Positions 8,507 through 11,651 of a stretch of 11,651 bases of DNA are shown here, in pieces. Numbering within the stretch: position 1 is the first letter of the stretch; every line of letters begins with the position of its first letter. The notes beneath the pieces are model-generated. The model did no database searches, was not told the origin of the DNA, and saw only the letters and a program-made list of their open reading frames with translations. Both the position numbers and the translations under genes were made by a program. Origin of the DNA: a bacterium (GTDB lineage Bacteria; Actinomycetota; Acidimicrobiia; Acidimicrobiales; UBA8592); assembly GCA_002713605.1 (NCBI GenBank), contig PATL01000027.1, positions 9,235 to 20,885 of the forward strand, in the 5' to 3' direction.

Positions 8507-9385
8507 CTATATTTCCTCCTGTTCTGAATTACCATCAACGATTTCTTTTTCGGGTTTTGTTGCAATCTCTTCGGCGACCTTTTTTTCTCTTTCTTGAAAA
8601 TCTGCAGTCGCTTTCTTTTGGGCTTCTTCTTGCTCAACTGGTTCAACTACTTCGGCCGGTTCTTCTTTGGCAGTTGGTTGTGATCCGTATTTCTTTGATC
8701 GGATTAGCTGCCCTTCTTCAACTGCCTCCGAGATAACACGGCACATCAGTTCGCCTGATCTAATCGCGTCGTCGTTCCCTGGGATAACGAAATCTATTAC
8801 ATCGGGGTCACAATTGGTGTCAACAACAGCGATTACAGGAATACCTAATTTGTTGGCTTCCGTTACTGCAATGTGTTCTTTTTTGGTATCTAGCACAAAG
8901 ACTACTTGTGGCCGCTCTTTGAGCATGCTAATTCCGCTGAGGTTTCTCTCTAGTTTCGCTAACTCACGGGAAAGCATTAAAGCTTCTTTCTTTGGCATTT
9001 CATCAAACTCGCCTGAGTCTCGCATTCGCTGATATTCTTTCATTTTCCCAACACGTTTTGCCATGGTCTCAAAGTTCGTGAGCATTCCACCTAGCCACCT
9101 TTGATTAACATAAGGCTGCCCACAATCTTGCGCAGAGGACTTGACAGCATCTTGTGTTTGCTTTTTCGTACCTACGAAAAGCACCATGCCACCCTCCGCT
9201 ACCGTATCTCTGACATAACTGTAAGCATCAGTAATTCTCTCAAGTGTTTGGTTTAGGTCTATGAGATAAATCCCATTTCGCTCTCCATATATAAAGCGTT
9301 GCATTTTGGGATTCCATCTTCTTGTTTGGTGACCAAAATGGACTCCGGCCTTTAGCAACTGGCTCATAGTAACAACTGGTGACAT
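8507..9385 (-). CDS. rpsB: Small ribosomal subunit protein uS2
   Basis: S2 is a late-assembling 30S protein. The 292-residue product contains the S2 fold over about residues 1-230: [19 protein letters not shown] (10-28), [14 protein letters not shown] (31-44), [54 protein letters not shown] and [11 protein letters not shown] low-complexity, Glu/Lys/Ala-rich tail of about 60 residues follows (about 233-292), which E. coli S2 (241 aa) lacks. Such tails are seen in several phyla and are probably disordered. The ATG at 9385 has AGGAG four bases upstream. It is the first gene after a structured leader (9386-9450), consistent with autogenous control of rpsB-tsf as known in Gammaproteobacteria. That regulation here is inference. 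Confidence 0.97.
   Translation of the reverse strand: MSPVVTMSQLLKAGVHFGHQTRRWNPKMQRFIYGERNGIYLIDLNQTLERITDAYSYVRDTVAEGGMVLFVGTKKQTQDAVKSSAQDCGQPYVNQRWLGGMLTNFETMAKRVGKMKEYQRMRDSGEFDEMPKKEALMLSRELAKLERNLSGISMLKERPQVVFVLDTKKEHIAVTEANKLGIPVIAVVDTNCDPDVIDFVIPGNDDAIRSGELMCRVISEAVEEGQLIRSKKYGSQPTAKEEPAEVVEPVEQEEAQKKATADFQEREKKVAEEIATKPEKEIVDGNSEQEEI
8510..8521 (-). promoter_or_regulatory. Strong Shine-Dalgarno for tsf inside the rpsB 3' end
   Basis: CAGGAGGAAATA precedes TAG-ATG, where the rpsB stop and tsf start are back to back. The AGGAGG matches the anti-SD well. It lies within rpsB coding sequence, encoding the end of the Glu-rich tail. Confidence 0.85.
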
Positions 9386-9389
9386 TTTT

Positions 9390-9449
9390 CTCCTACCACG
9401 GTTAAACGATTCCTGAATATACGCCTAGGCGACCGTGGAATTATTCAGG
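9390..9449 (-). promoter_or_regulatory. Structured rpsB leader: predicted H-type pseudoknot next to the Shine-Dalgarno
   Basis: On the minus-strand RNA, four elements occur in order: CCTGAATA (9449-9442), CCACGGT (9438-9432), TATTCAGG (9419-9412) and ACCGTGG (9402-9396). The first pairs perfectly with the third (8 bp) and the second with the fourth (7 bp), so the stems interleave. Loop lengths of 3, 12 and 9 bases suit an H-type pseudoknot. The 12-base loop holds the palindrome CGCCTAGGCG (9431-9422). The last strand ends one base before the rpsB AGGAG (9394-9390). Pairing is seen in the sequence. A regulatory role, by analogy with S2 autoregulation in E. coli, is inferred. The two stems could alternatively be mutually exclusive switch states. 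Confidence 0.6.
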
Positions 9450-9490
9450 TGAAATTTACTTGAATCTCAAGCACATCAGATTCTAACAAT

Positions 9491-9520
9491 TAGATATTGA
9501 AGTTACACCTGCTTTTGCAA
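9491..9520 (-). promoter_or_regulatory. Candidate promoter for rpsB
   Basis: TTGCAA (9515-9520) and TATCTA (9491-9496) on the minus strand are 18 bases apart, each a partial match to sigma-70 boxes. Transcription would start near 9484, giving a leader of about 100 bases that includes the whole pseudoknot. A second pair, TTGAGA (9465-9470) and TGAATA (9442-9447), is weaker and would cut into the structure. Confidence 0.3.
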
Positions 9521-9529
9521 GCTTTAGAC

Positions 9530-10408
9530 TTATCCTCTGGGGTGGGTCCGTTTATGTATGGCCTTTAATCTATCTTTACTTACATGAGTGTAGATTTGGG
9601 TTGAGCTAAGATCAGAGTGGCCTAGAAGCTCTTGAACTTCACGCAAATCTGCCCCGCCGTCAAGAAGGTGTGTGGCAAAGGTATGTCTCAAGGCGTGGGG
9701 ATTCACTGGGACAGAAGATCTACGGTCTAGTAATCGCCGCACATCTCTAGGGGTAATTTGTTTACATCGCATATTTACGAACACAAAGTCGTGTTCCCTC
9801 TCAGTACCCAGCATTTCTGGTCTCCCATTCTTTAACCACAGTTCGAGACTCTCTATCGACTTTCTGGATAGCGGAACTAGGCGCTCTTTCCTGCCTTTTC
9901 CCTCTATCCGAAGGAGTTGCTTTCTGAAATCAATTTGGTCGAATTTAAGATTACAAAGTTCGCTTACCCGCAATCCACTCCCGTATAAAAGTTCAAGTAT
10001 CGCATCATCTCTAAACTTCCTGATACCATCATTTCGTATCGCTGGTCTTGGGTTGTCCAACAGAACCTGCAATTCTTGCTTCTTTAAAACTCTAGGAAGT
10101 TTTGATTTACCACCTTGCGTTTGGAGGTTAACCGTTGGGTTGGAATCTGCCAGAGAGTTATGTTGAGCCCACTTAAAATACCTTCGTAGAGACGAGGCTT
10201 TTCTGGAAATCGTTCTCCGCGAGTAATCATTTTCCTGAAGCCAGGCAAGGTAATGTCGCAAATTTCTTCTACTAACTTTTGATGGGCCAGTTAATTTCTC
10301 GCTTTCGCACCATTCAATGAAGGATTTTAAATCTCTTTTATAAACTGAGGCGGTTGAATCAGAGACCGACGTTAAAGATTGAACGAAGTTTGGCAATTCC
10401 CAGCTCAT
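9530..10408 (-). CDS. xerC: Site-specific tyrosine recombinase, XerC/XerD type
   Basis: Enzymes of this kind resolve chromosome dimers at dif sites during division. The 292-residue length is that of Xer proteins (about 298). The N-terminal SAM-like core-binding domain covers about 1-90 (SVYKRDLKSFIEWC, TISRKASSLRRYFKW). The catalytic domain carries all expected residues: R147 in GSGLRVSEL, K171 in EGKGRKERLVPL, H238 and R241 in HALRHTFATHLL, H264 in ELLGHSDLSSTQIYTH, and the nucleophile Y273. The gene is not flanked by repeats, phage genes or a tRNA, and it sits next to rpsB as in other housekeeping contexts, so a mobile-element integrase is less likely. Whether it is XerC, XerD or a single XerA-like enzyme cannot be settled here. 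No good SD precedes its ATG. Confidence 0.88.
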   Translation of the reverse strand: MSWELPNFVQSLTSVSDSTASVYKRDLKSFIEWCESEKLTGPSKVSRRNLRHYLAWLQENDYSRRTISRKASSLRRYFKWAQHNSLADSNPTVNLQTQGGKSKLPRVLKKQELQVLLDNPRPAIRNDGIRKFRDDAILELLYGSGLRVSELCNLKFDQIDFRKQLLRIEGKGRKERLVPLSRKSIESLELWLKNGRPEMLGTEREHDFVFVNMRCKQITPRDVRRLLDRRSSVPVNPHALRHTFATHLLDGGADLREVQELLGHSDLSSTQIYTHVSKDRLKAIHKRTHPRG

Positions 10409-10456
10409 GCATCCAGATTACTAGAATTGTTGAGTAATTAAAGCCATTGTTTTTTG

Positions 10457-10825
10457 CTAATTTAAAACATCAAATATGTAGCTGATTACAGCTTTAGTTT
10501 CATCAATAGTGAGTTTTGATGAAAAAGCTGGCATCCCTTGCCCTTTGCCATTCTGGATGACTGAGACAAGTAATGTTTGGTCGGGGTAATTTATAGCTAA
10601 CTCTCCGTTGTTGAGTTTTTTTCCTCTACCTCCCTGACCCGAGGACCCATGACAAGAGGAGCAGTGGACTCCCCAGACTTCTCTTCCCTGTATTAGTTCT
10701 GGATCGACTGAGCCTTTCTCATCTGGCTGAACCTGTGGCGAAGCGCTAACCCCACAGGATATGGATGACATCAGAAAAATTAAGCTGAGAATTACTGGTG
10801 CAAATCGAAGAGAGGGTCGTGGCAT
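10457..10825 (-). CDS. Small exported c-type cytochrome (class I)
   Basis: The 122-residue protein begins with a positively charged, hydrophobic export signal (about 1-24; PVILSLIFLM), ending in SSISC. C24 could be a lipid-modified cysteine, but the -3 residue is Ser and not Leu/Val/Ile, so the lipobox is imperfect and signal peptidase I cleavage is also possible. The mature part carries the haem attachment motif C55-S-S-C58-H59 in VHCSSCHGSSGQGG, and a methionine ligand, M98, in GKGQGMPAF. The C-terminal helix is IDETKAVISYIFDVL. It therefore resembles a mono-haem cytochrome c (cytochrome c6/c553-like) carrying electrons outside the membrane; the partner is unknown. Its ATG overlaps the stop of the upstream crotonase gene by one base. 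Confidence 0.85.
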   Translation of the reverse strand: MPRPSLRFAPVILSLIFLMSSISCGVSASPQVQPDEKGSVDPELIQGREVWGVHCSSCHGSSGQGGRGKKLNNGELAINYPDQTLLVSVIQNGKGQGMPAFSSKLTIDETKAVISYIFDVLN

Positions 10826-11607
10826 TACCAGCCTTTGAAATCTGGACTTCTTTTCTCTTTAAAGGCCGTCATAGCTTCTGAAATATCTTTTGTCGTAAAG
10901 TTAAAGGTTTGGGCTGTTCCTTCTTGATCCAATGCATCAGCCAATGAATTCGAGAAAGACCTGTTGAGGAGCGCTTTGCTCATGGCAAGTGCGCGTGGAG
11001 GTCCTGCAGCGGCCTTTTCTGCGATCTCGTTTACTTTGGCATCAAGATCGTTTGTATCTACGACATAATTTACAAACCCCATCCTGTTGGCTTCGGATGC
11101 CGAGATCACATCAGCGAGTAGAACTAGCTCTTTTGCTTTTTGGAGGCCGACTATTCTGGGAAGAAGATATGAGCCGCCGAAGTCAACGGAAAGCCCTCTT
11201 TTGGCAAATATTTCACTGAAACGGGCATTTTCTGAAGCTACCAGTAGGTCGCAACATAACGCCATATTCATTCCGGCTCCGACTGCTATGCCTGGGACTC
11301 TTGCGATAGTTACTTTTGGCATATTGAACAAAGACAGACAGCAATCCCCTACTTTTCTCATGGCTTCTAGTTGATGCAATTTGACTTCGTTTTCATCTCT
11401 TCCCATTGCGCTTACGTCTGCGCCTGAACAAAAATCATCGCCTGCTCCAGTCACTATCACAGCTCTAACATTGTCGTCGTACCCTAATTCAGTAAAAATG
11501 GCAGTTAGGTCATCCCACATTCCTGAAGTGACTGCGTTTTTGACCTCAGGTCGGTTTATGGTGACTGTGACTATATTTCCATTCTGATTTACGAGTATTT
11601 CTTCCAT
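10825..11607 (-). CDS. Enoyl-CoA hydratase/isomerase (crotonase) family protein
   Basis: Crotonase-fold enzymes act on acyl-CoA thioesters. The 260-residue product has the usual fold: IVTVTINRPEVKNAV (12-26), the first oxyanion-hole strand FCSGADVSAM (59-68), and the second at PGIAVGAGMNMALCCDLLVAS (105-125). Then comes FSEIFAKRGLSVDFGGSYLLPRIVG (130-154). True hydratases have two catalytic glutamates (E144 and E164 in rat). Here the second is replaced by D142 in a GLSVDFGGS context, as in the PaaG/isomerase-like branch, so the reaction may be isomerisation and not hydration; the substrate is unknown. It is translated into cytochrome c through TAATG. No SD precedes the ATG, and only 44 bases of upstream sequence are visible. 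Confidence 0.88.
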   Translation of the reverse strand: MEEILVNQNGNIVTVTINRPEVKNAVTSGMWDDLTAIFTELGYDDNVRAVIVTGAGDDFCSGADVSAMGRDENEVKLHQLEAMRKVGDCCLSLFNMPKVTIARVPGIAVGAGMNMALCCDLLVASENARFSEIFAKRGLSVDFGGSYLLPRIVGLQKAKELVLLADVISASEANRMGFVNYVVDTNDLDAKVNEIAEKAAAGPPRALAMSKALLNRSFSNSLADALDQEGTAQTFNFTTKDISEAMTAFKEKRSPDFKGW

Positions 11608-11651
11608 AGAAGAACAATACTAGTTATATGGGATTTAATCCGACTCGGAGC
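11608..11651. other. Upstream region of the crotonase gene (window edge)
   Basis: These 44 bases contain no SD before the ATG. The minus strand has TAGTAT (11617-11622) and TATAAC (11623-11628), either of which could be a -10 box giving a very short or leaderless transcript. No -35 box is visible. Confidence 0.25.

Noticed and set aside
8446..8646. Minus-strand Lys-rich frame across the rpsB-tsf junction
   Set aside because: It is out of frame with both genes. Its Lys richness follows from the Glu/Lys-rich S2 tail codons read in another frame.
9672..10166. Plus-strand 164-codon frame antisense to xerC
   Set aside because: It is a shadow of the catalytic domain of the recombinase and has no recognisable signal.
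9530..10408. The recombinase as an integrase of a mobile element
   Set aside because: There are no flanking direct repeats, tRNA, phage or plasmid genes, and its size and housekeeping neighbours fit Xer.
10409..10456. Possible terminator after the cytochrome c gene
   Set aside because: The short A/T runs have no stem, so no terminator can be supported.

Overview
All genes in this window lie on the minus strand, so transcription runs from high to low coordinates. The content is a bacterial housekeeping cluster. In order of transcription it holds an enoyl-CoA hydratase/isomerase-family gene, a small exported cytochrome c, a XerC/D-type tyrosine recombinase, rpsB, tsf, pyrH, frr, cdsA, dxr, rseP, ispG, then (after a terminator) rimP and the 5' part of nusA, which runs off the window's left edge. 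There are no rRNA or tRNA genes, insertion sequences or CRISPR arrays. The gene string rpsB-tsf-pyrH-frr-cdsA-dxr-rseP-ispG, the moderate-to-low GC, the single-PDZ RseP and the long acidic extensions on CdsA and S2 would fit a Chloroflexota (Dehalococcoidia/SAR202-like) marine genome. That placement is inference from gene order and protein style, not from a search.

Region by region: 10825-11607 and 10457-10825 are a crotonase and a c-type cytochrome that overlap by one base (TAATG). 9530-10408 is the recombinase. The 144-base gap 9386-9529 is the rpsB leader. It contains two interleaved perfect inverted repeats that form a plausible H-type pseudoknot directly upstream of the rpsB Shine-Dalgarno, and this is the most interesting non-coding element here. 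8507-9385 and 7712-8506 are rpsB and tsf, with stop and start codons directly abutting. 6316-7636 holds pyrH and frr. 5146-6290 is cdsA, in which a one-base frameshift separates the catalytic C-terminal signature from the rest of the protein. 3905-5077, 2647-3912 and 1416-2636 are dxr, rseP and ispG. 1279-1415 carries a strong intrinsic terminator and a possible promoter. 787-1278 is rimP, and 3-773 is the N-terminal 257 codons of nusA.

Functionally the cluster joins translation (S2, EF-Ts, ribosome recycling factor, RimP), transcription elongation (NusA), pyrimidine nucleotide supply (PyrH), and the membrane and isoprenoid precursors (CdsA, Dxr, IspG) with an intramembrane protease (RseP). 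The uppS gene that usually sits between frr and cdsA is absent. No obviously new multi-gene system was found. The points worth following are the rpsB leader pseudoknot, the cdsA frameshift, and the promoter-like box plus terminator ahead of rimP-nusA.
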